The notes below the pieces were generated by a model, which worked only from the letters and a program-made list of their open reading frames with translations, was not told where the DNA came from and did no database searches. A stretch of 62,961 bases of DNA, taken from NCBI GenBank assembly GCA_910587145.1, contig CAJUMH010000015.1:1-62961 (forward strand), written 5' to 3'. Shown in pieces: positions 51,790-60,321 of this stretch (positions within the stretch are counted from its first letter, which is position 1; the number at the start of each line of letters is the position of its first letter). The translations under genes and the position numbers were made by a program. The DNA comes from an uncultured Ruthenibacterium sp. (GTDB taxonomy: Bacteria; Bacillota; Clostridia; Oscillospirales; Ruminococcaceae).

Positions 51790-51819
51790 ATTATAGCTTT
51801 TTTTTTTGCAGTTTGTCCA
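51790..51819 (-). promoter_or_regulatory. promoter of sugar symporter
   Basis: On the minus strand TGGACA (51819-51814), an 18-base spacer and TATAAT (51795-51790). ATTGCGAA/AATGCGAA repeats just upstream (51819-51862) may bind a regulator. Confidence 0.75.
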
Positions 51820-52071
51820 TTGCGAAGGTTGCGCATGCATTGCAATTATTGCCCAATGCGAAAAGGTGCGGAAAAAATCGCGGCCGGATGAAAAAATGTT
51901 TCATCCGGCGCGGCTCTGCGCAGCCGATGGCATCCGCGCTTTTGCGCGGGGAGAAAAGAGGAAAAGACGCTTTTTTCCTGCGCGCCGTGCGTCCGGCCGC
52001 CCTGCGCCGAAGCAAAAAATAAATTTTGCGGCAAAATGCGCGGGGAACCTTTTAAGACGCGCAAAAATATG

Positions 52072-52153
52072 CTATACTGAAGCTGTTGCGTAGAATTCTA
52101 AGGAACCGCTGATTCAATCGTCAGGCGCATCCCGGCGGCATCTTTTCCGCCTG
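52072..52153 (+). promoter_or_regulatory. repeated leader element, copy 2
   Basis: TATACT, then GAATTCTAAGGAACCGCTG and ATCGTCAGGCGCATCCCGGC, and a GGCGG/CCGCC hairpin (52136-52153). It matches copy 1 at 40716-40811 but is 16-17 bases shorter in the middle. The rest of 51820-52311 shows no gene. Confidence 0.55.
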
Positions 52154-52311
52154 TTTTGCCCCAAAATCTTGAAATACACAAAGCATTCCTGTGATTTTGG
52201 AGCTGCAGCGGGCAAAAAGCCCGCTCGCCGGTCTGCCCTGCCGATTTCATCAGCGCTTGCCTGAAAAATCGTATAAAAAAACGCATACCGCAGATACAGA
52301 TGGGGTGGAGA

Positions 52312-53709
52312 ATGATGACGGAGATGATCGAGGCGTTTTACCGTTCGCTGCGCGGGCGGCGTGTGGCGTTTATTGGCACGGGCGTAACAAACCAGCAGTG
52401 CATCGAGCTGTTCAGCCGGTGCGGGGCCGAGATCACGCTGTGCGATAAAAAGCCGGATCTGGAGGCGTTCGGCCCTTACGCCGAGCGGCTGCGCGGGCTG
52501 AACATCCGCTATTCGCTGGGCGAGCGGTATCTGGACGGCCTCGCCGGGCAGGAAATGATCATGCGCACGCCGGGCTTTGAGTATTATACGCCGCAGCTGG
52601 TGGCGGCGCGCGAGGCGGGCGTCGAATGTACCAGCGAGATGGAGCTGTTCTTCCGGCTGTGCCCCTGCAAAACGGTGGCCGTTACGGGCTCGGACGGCAA
52701 AACCACCACCACCACGCTCATTGCCAAAATGCTGGAGACAGCGGGGCGCCGCGTGCATTTGGGCGGCAACCTGGGCCGCGCGCTGCTGCCCATAGTGGAT
52801 ACCATCGAGCCGGATGACATTGCGGTGGTGGAACTTTCCAGCTTTCAGCTCATCAGCATGCGCCAATCGCCTGATGCTGCGGTGGTAACGAACGTTACGC
52901 CGAACCATCTCGATCATCATAAGGATATGCAGGAATATATCGACGCAAAGCGCAACATTCTGCTTTATCAGCAGCCGGGCAGCCGCGCCGTGCTGGGGTA
53001 CGAAAACGAGATTACCCGCGCGATGGCGGCCGATGTACGGGGCACGTTCCAATGGTTTACGCGCAAAAGCACCGTGGAAAACGGCGGCTTTCTGCGCGCG
53101 GACGGCATGCTGTGCCTTGCGGCGGACGGTGCGGTGACGCCCATTGTGCACAAAAGCGAGGTGGCCCTGCGCGGCGAGCACAATCTGGAAAATCTGCTGG
53201 CGGCATTCTGCGCCGTGCGGGGGATGGTGCCCGAGGATGTGATGGCGCAGGTGGCGCGCACATTTGCGGGCGTGGAGCACCGCATCGAGCCGGTGCGCAC
53301 GCTGAACGGCGTGCAGTGGTTCAACGATTCCATCGCCACCAGTCCCACGCGGGTGATCGCGGGGCTGCGGGCGTTCGATCAAAAGCTGATCGTCATTGCG
53401 GGCGGCTCGGATAAGGGCATCAGCTTTGCGCCGCTTGCGCCGGAGCTGCTCGAGCATGTAAAGACGCTGATCTTAACGGGCGCGACGGCCGCGAAGATCG
53501 AGGACGCTGTGCGCGCCGAGGCGGGCTTTGCCGCGAGCGGCCTTCGCATCCTGCGCGCCGCCGATATGGCCGAGGCGGTGCGCCTTGCGCACGAAGCCGC
53601 GCAGCCCGGCGATATTGTATCGCTCTCGCCGGCGTGCGCCAGTTTTGACCGTTACCCCAACTTCGAGGCGCGCGGGCGGCACTATAAGGAGCTGGTGAAT
53701 GCGCTGTGA
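52312..53709 (+). CDS. murD: UDP-N-acetylmuramoylalanine-D-glutamate ligase
   Basis: The 465-residue cytoplasmic Mur ligase adds D-Glu to the peptidoglycan precursor. It has an N-terminal UDP-binding domain (VAFIGTGVTNQQCIELFSRC), the ATP motif VAVTGSDGKTTTTTLIAKML, NVTPNHLDHHKD, and the C-terminal NDSIATSPTRVIAG block. Two starts (52312, 52315) follow GGGGTGGAGA. It overlaps the next gene and is not next to other mur genes here. Confidence 0.95.
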   Translation: MMTEMIEAFYRSLRGRRVAFIGTGVTNQQCIELFSRCGAEITLCDKKPDLEAFGPYAERLRGLNIRYSLGERYLDGLAGQEMIMRTPGFEYYTPQLVAAREAGVECTSEMELFFRLCPCKTVAVTGSDGKTTTTTLIAKMLETAGRRVHLGGNLGRALLPIVDTIEPDDIAVVELSSFQLISMRQSPDAAVVTNVTPNHLDHHKDMQEYIDAKRNILLYQQPGSRAVLGYENEITRAMAADVRGTFQWFTRKSTVENGGFLRADGMLCLAADGAVTPIVHKSEVALRGEHNLENLLAAFCAVRGMVPEDVMAQVARTFAGVEHRIEPVRTLNGVQWFNDSIATSPTRVIAGLRAFDQKLIVIAGGSDKGISFAPLAPELLEHVKTLILTGATAAKIEDAVRAEAGFAASGLRILRAADMAEAVRLAHEAAQPGDIVSLSPACASFDRYPNFEARGRHYKELVNAL

Positions 53710-54521
53710 TCCGCCGTGTGGAAGAAGCGAACCGCGCGCCGTTTTTGGCAGCGGTGCGCGGCAGGCCGCATTTCGGCGATGTGATGCCTGTGGAACTGGC
53801 GGTATTCGGCACGATGCACGGCGGCCCCGTGCCGCGCTTTTTTACGGCTGCGCCCGGCGCGGCGCTGTGTGTGCGCGGGCGCAGCGCACTGATGTGCGGT
53901 ACTTATGACAGGGAAGAAACCGGCGGCTTTTTGGGGCTGTGCGGCGTGGACCGCGTGCTGACGGACGGCGTACCGCCCGCGGGCTATGCGCGCCGGCGGC
54001 ATCTGTACTGCATGGCGCTTGCCGGCACGGGGAAGGGAAAGGAGCTGCCGCCCACGGGAACGGATCTTCTGCCCCGCGAGGCGCCCGCTCCGCCCCTCGC
54101 GGGGCTGGCGCTGGATTCCGCGCCGCCGCCGGGCGAAACAGCGGATTTTCTGATGAGCGCGCAGGGCGCGGAGATCCGCGATAATTTTTATTCGGAGCTG
54201 TGTACAAAGCTGGCGCGCGGCGCGGCGTGCGTATGGGCCGCGCGGCAGAACGGCCGTATGATCGCGACGGCGGGGGCGTATGCCCTCGCGCCCGAAACAG
54301 CGTATCTCGCTTTTGTCGAAACGGCCGAACCCCTGCGCGGCAGGGGTGTCGGCAGCTGGCTGGTGGGCGCGCTTGCCGCACGGCTTGCGGGGGAAGGCCG
54401 CCGCGTATCGCTGCTTTGCGAAAAAGGCCGCATCGCGTTTTATGGGCGGCTGGGCTTTAAACAGGAAGGCACGCTTTGGCAGTGTACGCGGGAAGCAGAA
54501 GCCGGGGAAGCGGAAGGATAG
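53706..54521 (+). CDS. GNAT-family acetyltransferase
   Basis: The 271-residue protein starts at GTG within the murD stop. The C-terminal half has the GNAT acetyl-CoA loop AEPLRGRGVGSWLVGALAAR and the closing IAFYGRLGFKQEGTLWQC. The N-terminal half (residues 1-130) is a divergent, possibly inactive GNAT-like domain. Substrate unknown. Confidence 0.85.
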   Translation: MIRRVEEANRAPFLAAVRGRPHFGDVMPVELAVFGTMHGGPVPRFFTAAPGAALCVRGRSALMCGTYDREETGGFLGLCGVDRVLTDGVPPAGYARRRHLYCMALAGTGKGKELPPTGTDLLPREAPAPPLAGLALDSAPPPGETADFLMSAQGAEIRDNFYSELCTKLARGAACVWAARQNGRMIATAGAYALAPETAYLAFVETAEPLRGRGVGSWLVGALAARLAGEGRRVSLLCEKGRIAFYGRLGFKQEGTLWQCTREAEAGEAEG

Positions 54522-54707
54522 AAACCACGGGTGCGGCTCGGGCGTTTGTCTGTCCGGGGACGGGGGAAGCCTGCCTGTTTTTTCCCATCAGGCGCTTATC
54601 CTGAAACGGAGCGCGCCAAAGCGGCTTCGCTTTCGGGAAAAGCGGCGCTTCGGAGCCTGCCGAATCAACCTGCCGAATCGAAGAAGTTTCATAAAAAGGA
54701 TGAGAAT

Positions 54708-55970
54708 ATGATCGAACAGTTTTTTGATTTTTCGCCGGAGCTTTTGAAGGCCGACCAAAAGGCGCTGGAGCTGTGCCGGGAGCGCTTTGCGCAGCTGGAG
54801 AGAACAAAAGAATACAACCAGCTCAAAATGCTGAAGGCATTTACCGGCTGCCGCGTGGGCGGCAGCCATCTTGTGGGCACAACGGGCTATGGCATGGGTG
54901 ATGCCGGGCGCGAAAAATTAGAGCAGGTGTTTGCCGCGCTTACGGGCAGCGAGGCCGCGCTGTTCCGGCACAATTTCATGTCCGGCACGCACACGCTGGC
55001 TGTGGCGCTGTTCGGTGTGCTGCGCCCGGGCGAGCGCATGGTGGCCGCCACGGGCCGCCCGTATGATACGCTCGCGGGCGTGATCGGGCTGGACGGCACA
55101 AGGTACGGCAATCTGATGGAATTCGGCGTTTTGTACGACGAGACGCCGCTGCTGCCCACGGGCGCGCCCGATCTGGATGCCATTGCAGAGCGGTGTCGCG
55201 GCGCAAAAATGTGCTACATTCAGCGCAGCCGCGGTTATGCCGCGCGCCCGGCGCTCTCGCTGGATGCGATCGAGGCCATCAGCAGGGCGGCCAAGGCGGC
55301 GCAGCCGGATATCATTGTGATGGTGGATAACTGCTACGGCGAATTTACCCAAACCGAGGAGCCCACGCAGCGCGGGGCCGATCTGATGGCGGGCAGCCTG
55401 ATCAAAAATCCGGGCGGCGGCATCGCGCCCACAGGCGGCTATATTGCCGGGCGCGCCGATCTGGTGGAGCTGTGCGCCCACCGCCTGACGGCGCCGGGCG
55501 TGGGCGGCGAGATCGGCTGTACGCTCGATCTGCTGCGCGGGCTGTATCTGGGGCTTTACTACGCGCCGGGCGTTGCCTGTGAGGCGCTGAAAACAAGCGT
55601 GTACGCCGCGTGCCTGTTTGAGCTGCTGGGCTACGGCGCAACGCCGCGCTATTTGCAGGACCGCAACGACATTATCACCAGCGTCGAAACAGGCAGCCCC
55701 GAGGGCATGCGGGCGCTGTGCGGCGGCGTGCAGGCCGCCAGCCCGGTGGACAGCTTCGCTGCGCCCGAGCCCGGCGAGATGCCCGGCTACGAGGATCCTG
55801 TAATCATGGCGGCGGGCGCGTTTACAATGGGCAGCAGCATCGAGCTTTCGGCCGACGGCCCCGTGCGCCCGCCTTACACCGTGTACCTGCAGGGCGGCCT
55901 GAACTTCGCCGCCGCCCGCGCGGGTGTGCTGCTTGGGGCCGAGCGGATGTGCCGCCTTCGGGAGGGATAA
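54708..55970 (+). CDS. methionine-gamma-lyase-like PLP enzyme (aluminium-resistance family)
   Basis: The 420-residue protein begins MIEQFFDFSPELLKADQKAL and has the family blocks GYGMGDAGREKLEQVFAALT, HNFMSGTHTLAVALFGVLRP and the PLP-lysine region MAGSLIKNPGGGIAPTGGYI. It belongs to the Met_gamma_lyase-like family often labelled aluminium resistance protein, widespread in Firmicutes; true substrate is uncertain. The ATG at 54708 follows AAAAAGGATGAGAAT. Confidence 0.92.
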   Translation: MIEQFFDFSPELLKADQKALELCRERFAQLERTKEYNQLKMLKAFTGCRVGGSHLVGTTGYGMGDAGREKLEQVFAALTGSEAALFRHNFMSGTHTLAVALFGVLRPGERMVAATGRPYDTLAGVIGLDGTRYGNLMEFGVLYDETPLLPTGAPDLDAIAERCRGAKMCYIQRSRGYAARPALSLDAIEAISRAAKAAQPDIIVMVDNCYGEFTQTEEPTQRGADLMAGSLIKNPGGGIAPTGGYIAGRADLVELCAHRLTAPGVGGEIGCTLDLLRGLYLGLYYAPGVACEALKTSVYAACLFELLGYGATPRYLQDRNDIITSVETGSPEGMRALCGGVQAASPVDSFAAPEPGEMPGYEDPVIMAAGAFTMGSSIELSADGPVRPPYTVYLQGGLNFAAARAGVLLGAERMCRLREG

Positions 55971-56134
55971 GCCATGCCGAACAACCGGACGGAAAACGTT
56001 GAGCTTACCGTGCTCTGTAGGATGCCTGTTTCCGCAAGCATATTTTAACAAATTTTTGACTGCTGCGTCCGAGGTTCTGCGGTTTCATTCTCTTGGGCGC
56101 CTTGCGGGCGCGGCGGAAAGGAATGGTCATATTT

Positions 56135-57532
56135 ATGAAAATCTTCAATACAATGACGCGCCGAAAGGAGCAGCTGACGCCGCTTGTGCCCGGCGAATAC
56201 CGCATCTATGTGTGCGGGCCGACGGTGTATAACTATGTGCACATCGGCAACGCGCGGCCCGTTGTGGTGTTTGATACGCTGCGTCGGTATCTCGAATATC
56301 AGGGCAACAAAGTGCTGTTTGTCTCTAACATTACGGATATCGACGATAAGATCATCACAAAGGCAAACGAAGAGGGCGTGCCGATGCAGGAGATCTCGCG
56401 CCGGTATGAGGCCGAGTTTTTGAAGGACTGCGCGGGGCTGAACGCGCTGCCGCCCACGGTGCGCCCGCGCGCAACGGAGCACATCGACGAGATCCTGTCC
56501 ATCGTCGCGGATATCATCGAAAAAGGGCACGGCTACGTGGCCAAAAACGGCGACGTGTATTTCCGGGTGCGCAGTTTTGGCGAATACGGCAAGCTCTCGC
56601 ATCTGGTGCTGGACGATTTGGAGAGCGGCAACCGCGAGCTGCGCAGCCAAATGGACGACGATTTAAAGGAAGACCCGGCCGATTTTGCCGTGTGGAAGGC
56701 CGCGAAGCCCGGCGAGCCCTATTGGGAAAGCCCCTACGGCAAGGGGCGCCCGGGCTGGCACATCGAATGCAGCGCAATGGCGCGCAAGCACCTCGGCGAT
56801 ACCATCGACATTCACGCGGGCGGTGAGGATCTGATCTTTCCGCACCACGAAAACGAGATCGCGCAATCCGAATGCGCCAACGGCTGCACGTTCGCGCGCT
56901 ATTGGATGCACAACGGCTTTTTGAACATCGACAACCACAAAATGAGCAAGAGCGCCAACAACTTTTTTACGGTGCGCGAGCTGAGCGAGGTTTACGGCTA
57001 CGAGCCGATCCGCTATTTTCTGCTGACGGGCCAGTACCGCGGCCCGCTGAACTATACGGCCGAGCTTATCGGCGCGTGCCGGGCAAGCTTGGAGCGTTTG
57101 TACACCTGCCGCGAAAACCTCGATTTTGCGCTGGAAAACGCGCACGGCGCGGACCTTTCCCTTGCAGAAAGAGCCGCCGCCGCCAAAGAAAAATTCTGCG
57201 CCGCGATGGACGACGATCTGAACACCCCCGACGCCTTGGCCGCGCTGTTCGATTTTGTGCGCGAGATCAACACCCTTGCCTCCGAAAGCGGCCGCGCCGC
57301 GCTGGAAACGGCGGCGAAGACGTTTGACGAGCTGACGAATGTGCTGGGCATTTTGTATCACCGCAAAAAAGAGGAGATCCCGGCCGAGATCCTCGCGCTG
57401 GTGGCCGAACGCGCCGCCGCGAAAAAGGCGAAGGATTGGCCCCGCGCCGACGCCATACGCGCCGAGCTTGCAGAGCAGGGCTATACGGTGGAGGATACCC
57501 CCCAGGGCCCGAAGGTGAGCCGGGCAAAATAA
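56135..57532 (+). CDS. cysS: cysteinyl-tRNA synthetase
   Basis: The 465-residue enzyme has the zinc Cys in YVCGPTVYNYVHIGNARP, the HIGN form of HIGH, a second zinc site (ECSAMARKHLG, GGEDLIFPHHENEIAQSE) and KMSKSANNFFTV. The length is standard. ATG 56135 is 12 bases from AAAGGA; ATG 56123 is too close. No T-box was found upstream. Confidence 0.97.
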   Translation: MKIFNTMTRRKEQLTPLVPGEYRIYVCGPTVYNYVHIGNARPVVVFDTLRRYLEYQGNKVLFVSNITDIDDKIITKANEEGVPMQEISRRYEAEFLKDCAGLNALPPTVRPRATEHIDEILSIVADIIEKGHGYVAKNGDVYFRVRSFGEYGKLSHLVLDDLESGNRELRSQMDDDLKEDPADFAVWKAAKPGEPYWESPYGKGRPGWHIECSAMARKHLGDTIDIHAGGEDLIFPHHENEIAQSECANGCTFARYWMHNGFLNIDNHKMSKSANNFFTVRELSEVYGYEPIRYFLLTGQYRGPLNYTAELIGACRASLERLYTCRENLDFALENAHGADLSLAERAAAAKEKFCAAMDDDLNTPDALAALFDFVREINTLASESGRAALETAAKTFDELTNVLGILYHRKKEEIPAEILALVAERAAAKKAKDWPRADAIRAELAEQGYTVEDTPQGPKVSRAK

Positions 57533-57626
57533 GCCCGCCAAGATGGGCGCGCGGCGACAGATCCACAATAGGCCCGCCCAAATAAGCCCGCGGCGACAGA
57601 CTGCGGCGGGAACGCAGCAAAAATAC

Positions 57627-57672
57627 AGCGCCGCAGCTTCCGGGAAGAGGAAAGCTGCGGCGCTCTGTTTTT
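57627..57672 (+). terminator. terminator after cysS
   Basis: AGCGCCGCAGCTT (57627-57639) pairs with AAGCTGCGGCGCT (57652-57664), followed by CTGTTTTTT. The preceding 90 bases contain repeated CGCGGCGACAGA motifs and no gene. Confidence 0.9.
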
Positions 57673-57750
57673 TACGGCGCTGTCTGCGACGTGCCCATTA
57701 CCGATCTGCCGAAGGGCAGGGGAGAAACACCTGGCCTCGGGCACGGCCTG

Positions 57751-59115
57751 TCACACCGTCAGGTCTGCTGCGATCATGCGGCCCAGTTCGCCGATGAGAT
57801 ATACCGTGATGCGGGTGCCGGCGGGAATGGCGGCATCCAGCAGAACGTCGCCGGTGGGGGTGACGTCCGTATAGTAAAAATGCTTGTGCGCTGTGGTGGC
57901 GTAGGCGTGGCCGTCCTGCACCGTGTAGCATACCGTGCCTCTGCAAACGCCGTCCCGCCCGCAAAAATCGATGGGCAGGCTGTGCCGTTCGCCCTTTATA
58001 TACAGCGCGTATTGTCCCGCAAACGGTGTTTTGCGCAGCTCGCCCATCACGCGGGTGGGCGCAGCATAGGCATGCGCGTTGTTTTTTCCGTGCATCACGT
58101 AGGCCACGCCGTTCCACGCGCGGGCAAATTGCTCCAGCAGATAGCGGCGCTCGGCCTCGGCATCACTTTTGGCGTAGGGATCGTTGCACAGCACGTATTC
58201 CACGCCGTCCGCGTCTGTTTCAAAGCCGCGCACCACCATCAGATGGCCTTCGGTCGTGCCAAAGGTGCCCTCCAGCAGCGGCAGGCTGCGGGCATCGGCG
58301 TGCGCGGAGGTATCGGCGTAATGAACGCTTACCCCGCAGGCAAAGCCGTTCTTGATCTCCTGCTTCAGCTCCGCCAGATCTAAAAAAGCCACATAGCACT
58401 CGTAGCCGTAGCTGCCCGCAATGGCGGCGGTAAAGCTCCAGTTTCCGTTGCCGCGGTATGTATAATCGTAGTTGGCGTGCGCCACCTCCTCGGGCAGCAG
58501 ATCCTCGCCCCAGCGGTTCATCAGCATGGCAGCGGTGGTGGGGCTGCAGATGACAGAGCCCATGCGCGGATCGCGGATAAGCTGTGAATAGGCGGGAACG
58601 GGAATGCTGCGGCGGTAAAGCGGCTCGCCCGGCTCGCGCTTCCAGCGCAGCGGCCGCACGGAGGCCGCCAGCAGAAAAACGGCCGGCGTGGCGCCGATAT
58701 CGTTTGTATACAGGTTGATGCGCAGCTGAAAAGCCGTACCGCCCTCGGGCGCGCACACGCGCACCTGATCGGTATCCAGCCAGGCACCGGCGCCCTTGGA
58801 ACGCTCTGCCGGCAGGCTTGCGCGCTGCAAAAACGGGCTCCACTTTCCGTAGGACATCCATGCCGACCACGCATTGCATACCAGCACCCGCACAAATACC
58901 TCTACGGCGGTGCCTTTCGGCGTGGCGGCATTCCAAGAGGCCACCAGCGCGCTGAACGCCGCAGCCGAAAGCTTTGGCGAGGTGTAGCATCCGGCCTGCA
59001 CATAGCGCCCGGACGCCTGATCCAGCCGAAGCGTGTCGTCTGTGCAGGTTACGTTGTCGAACGTTCCCTCCGCAAACGATTTTTCGTCCTTAAACAGGAA
59101 CACCTGATTCTCCAT
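57751..59115 (-). CDS. C39-like cysteine peptidase family protein
   Basis: The 454-residue protein begins MENQVFLFKDEKSFAEGTFD with an N-terminal beta-rich domain (residues 1-170). A papain-like fold follows: catalytic Cys in MGSVICSPTTAAMLMNRWG, His in TEGHLMVVRGFE and Asp in CNDPYA, the order seen in C39-like peptidases. No signal peptide is clear at 59115. Its substrate is unknown. The start follows AGAGGTGCTTTTGGGT. Confidence 0.8.
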   Translation of the reverse strand: MENQVFLFKDEKSFAEGTFDNVTCTDDTLRLDQASGRYVQAGCYTSPKLSAAAFSALVASWNAATPKGTAVEVFVRVLVCNAWSAWMSYGKWSPFLQRASLPAERSKGAGAWLDTDQVRVCAPEGGTAFQLRINLYTNDIGATPAVFLLAASVRPLRWKREPGEPLYRRSIPVPAYSQLIRDPRMGSVICSPTTAAMLMNRWGEDLLPEEVAHANYDYTYRGNGNWSFTAAIAGSYGYECYVAFLDLAELKQEIKNGFACGVSVHYADTSAHADARSLPLLEGTFGTTEGHLMVVRGFETDADGVEYVLCNDPYAKSDAEAERRYLLEQFARAWNGVAYVMHGKNNAHAYAAPTRVMGELRKTPFAGQYALYIKGERHSLPIDFCGRDGVCRGTVCYTVQDGHAYATTAHKHFYYTDVTPTGDVLLDAAIPAGTRITVYLIGELGRMIAADLTV

Positions 59116-59207
59116 ACCCAAAAGCACCTCTTCTGTCAGTACTGCCATGATCCCGAACCCGTGCCGGATCAAAATCGGCATCGGACGGAACGTCTGTTCG
59201 CCGCCGG

Positions 59208-59262
59208 GAAAAAACAAAACCGTACAAAACCCTGTTAAATCCTCAACAGAGCTGTGCGGTTT
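59208..59262 (-). terminator. terminator after small membrane protein gene
   Basis: On the minus strand, AAAACCGCACA...TGTACGGTTTT with an inner CTGTT/AACAG stem is followed by GTTTTTT. Confidence 0.7.
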
Positions 59263-59323
59263 TGTGCGCTGCCTGCACCGTCAGACGAAAAAACGGGAGC
59301 TTTCCCAAACGGGAAACAGGCAT

Positions 59324-59458
59324 TCAAAACGCATCCTCTTCCTCGTCGTCATCCGAATAAATTTCAATGTACTCCTGCGTGTTGGAACGATCCAGCCAAG
59401 CCACGGCCGCAACGATCGCCGCCAAAGCAACAGCCAGCTTCCAGATCCATTGTAACAT
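59324..59458 (-). CDS. 44-residue membrane protein with acidic tail
   Basis: The protein MLQWIWKLAVALAAIVAAVA is one membrane span followed by the acidic tail YIEIYSDDDEEEDAF. A clear GAAGGAGGCGCAGTGCATC precedes the ATG at 59458, and a terminator follows. No family is known to me. Its own signals argue that it is a real small gene. Confidence 0.65.
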   Translation of the reverse strand: MLQWIWKLAVALAAIVAAVAWLDRSNTQEYIEIYSDDDEEEDAF

Positions 59459-59603
59459 GATGCACTGCGCCTCCTTCAATGAATTGCCCGGTTTTGCTTT
59501 TTTGCAAAAACCGCCCACCGGGCCGGGGATATTCAACGCCGCATCCTTTTGCGCAAGCCGGACGGACGCGGGGGATCGCCGGCAAAAGCCGGAAAAAGAA
59601 AGT

Positions 59604-60173
59604 TCAATACGGCACCACCACCAGCGCGCCAAAGCCGGACGCGCCGGGCGCCATGCATCCCGGCGGTACAGGGCAGGCCGAGCCGAAGGCCGATTCAGCC
59701 GTATCGTACAAAAACGCGCCCGCGGGCAAAAGATCGCCCGCTTTCGGTACGCACCCAAAAACCTCCCGCAGGGCTTCGGCGGGCAGCACGCCCTCGGCGC
59801 CCCAGTAAACGCCCTGCTCGTCGCTGCCGGAAAGTTCCCGCAAGGCGGGCATTTGCAGCTGCCGCACGGGCGTATCGCCGCCTTCGCCGGCCCGGTACAG
59901 CCAAAGGGCGCCGCCCTGCCCTTTGGCACAGGACACGAACAGATAGGTTTGTACGGCATCGTCCAGCGTTACCGCAAAACCAATGCGCGCGGTTTTGCGG
60001 GGCGCGCCGTCAAACACGGTAACGCTGAACGGAATGGAGCCGCCGCGCACATAACAGCGCACATATGCGTATACGCACCCGCGCGCGGGCTCGCCGTAAA
60101 AGTGTGTGATCTTCCATGCGGGCAGCGTCTCCATGGGCAGCGCGTCCCGGCTTTCGGTAATGAGAAACGACAA
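59604..60173 (-). CDS. hypothetical protein, possible beta-sandwich
   Basis: The 189-residue protein starts at TTG 60173 after GAAGGAGGAAGTGCC and begins LSFLITESRDALPMETLPAW. It has alternating beta pattern (GGSIPFSVTVFDGAPRKTAR; AVQTYLFVSCAKGQGGALWL) and a His/Tyr-rich first third. I recognise no family; a carbohydrate-binding-like fold is possible. Confidence 0.7.
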   Translation of the reverse strand: MSFLITESRDALPMETLPAWKITHFYGEPARGCVYAYVRCYVRGGSIPFSVTVFDGAPRKTARIGFAVTLDDAVQTYLFVSCAKGQGGALWLYRAGEGGDTPVRQLQMPALRELSGSDEQGVYWGAEGVLPAEALREVFGCVPKAGDLLPAGAFLYDTAESAFGSACPVPPGCMAPGASGFGALVVVPY

Positions 60174-60321
60174 GGCACTTCCTCCTTCGGCCGGGGCCCT
60201 GTGCCATCTTATGCCGCGGGGCGTTCCGGTGTGTGCAAACGGCCCGCCGGCAGAATTTCCAATTTGCAATATTCTTTATTCAATATACGTTCCGTTGTGA
60301 TCTGCCGCGGCCCTGCGGTTA

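Noticed and set aside
55971..56134. T-box leader before cysS
   Set aside because: The conserved T-box sequence and an antiterminator stem are not visible.
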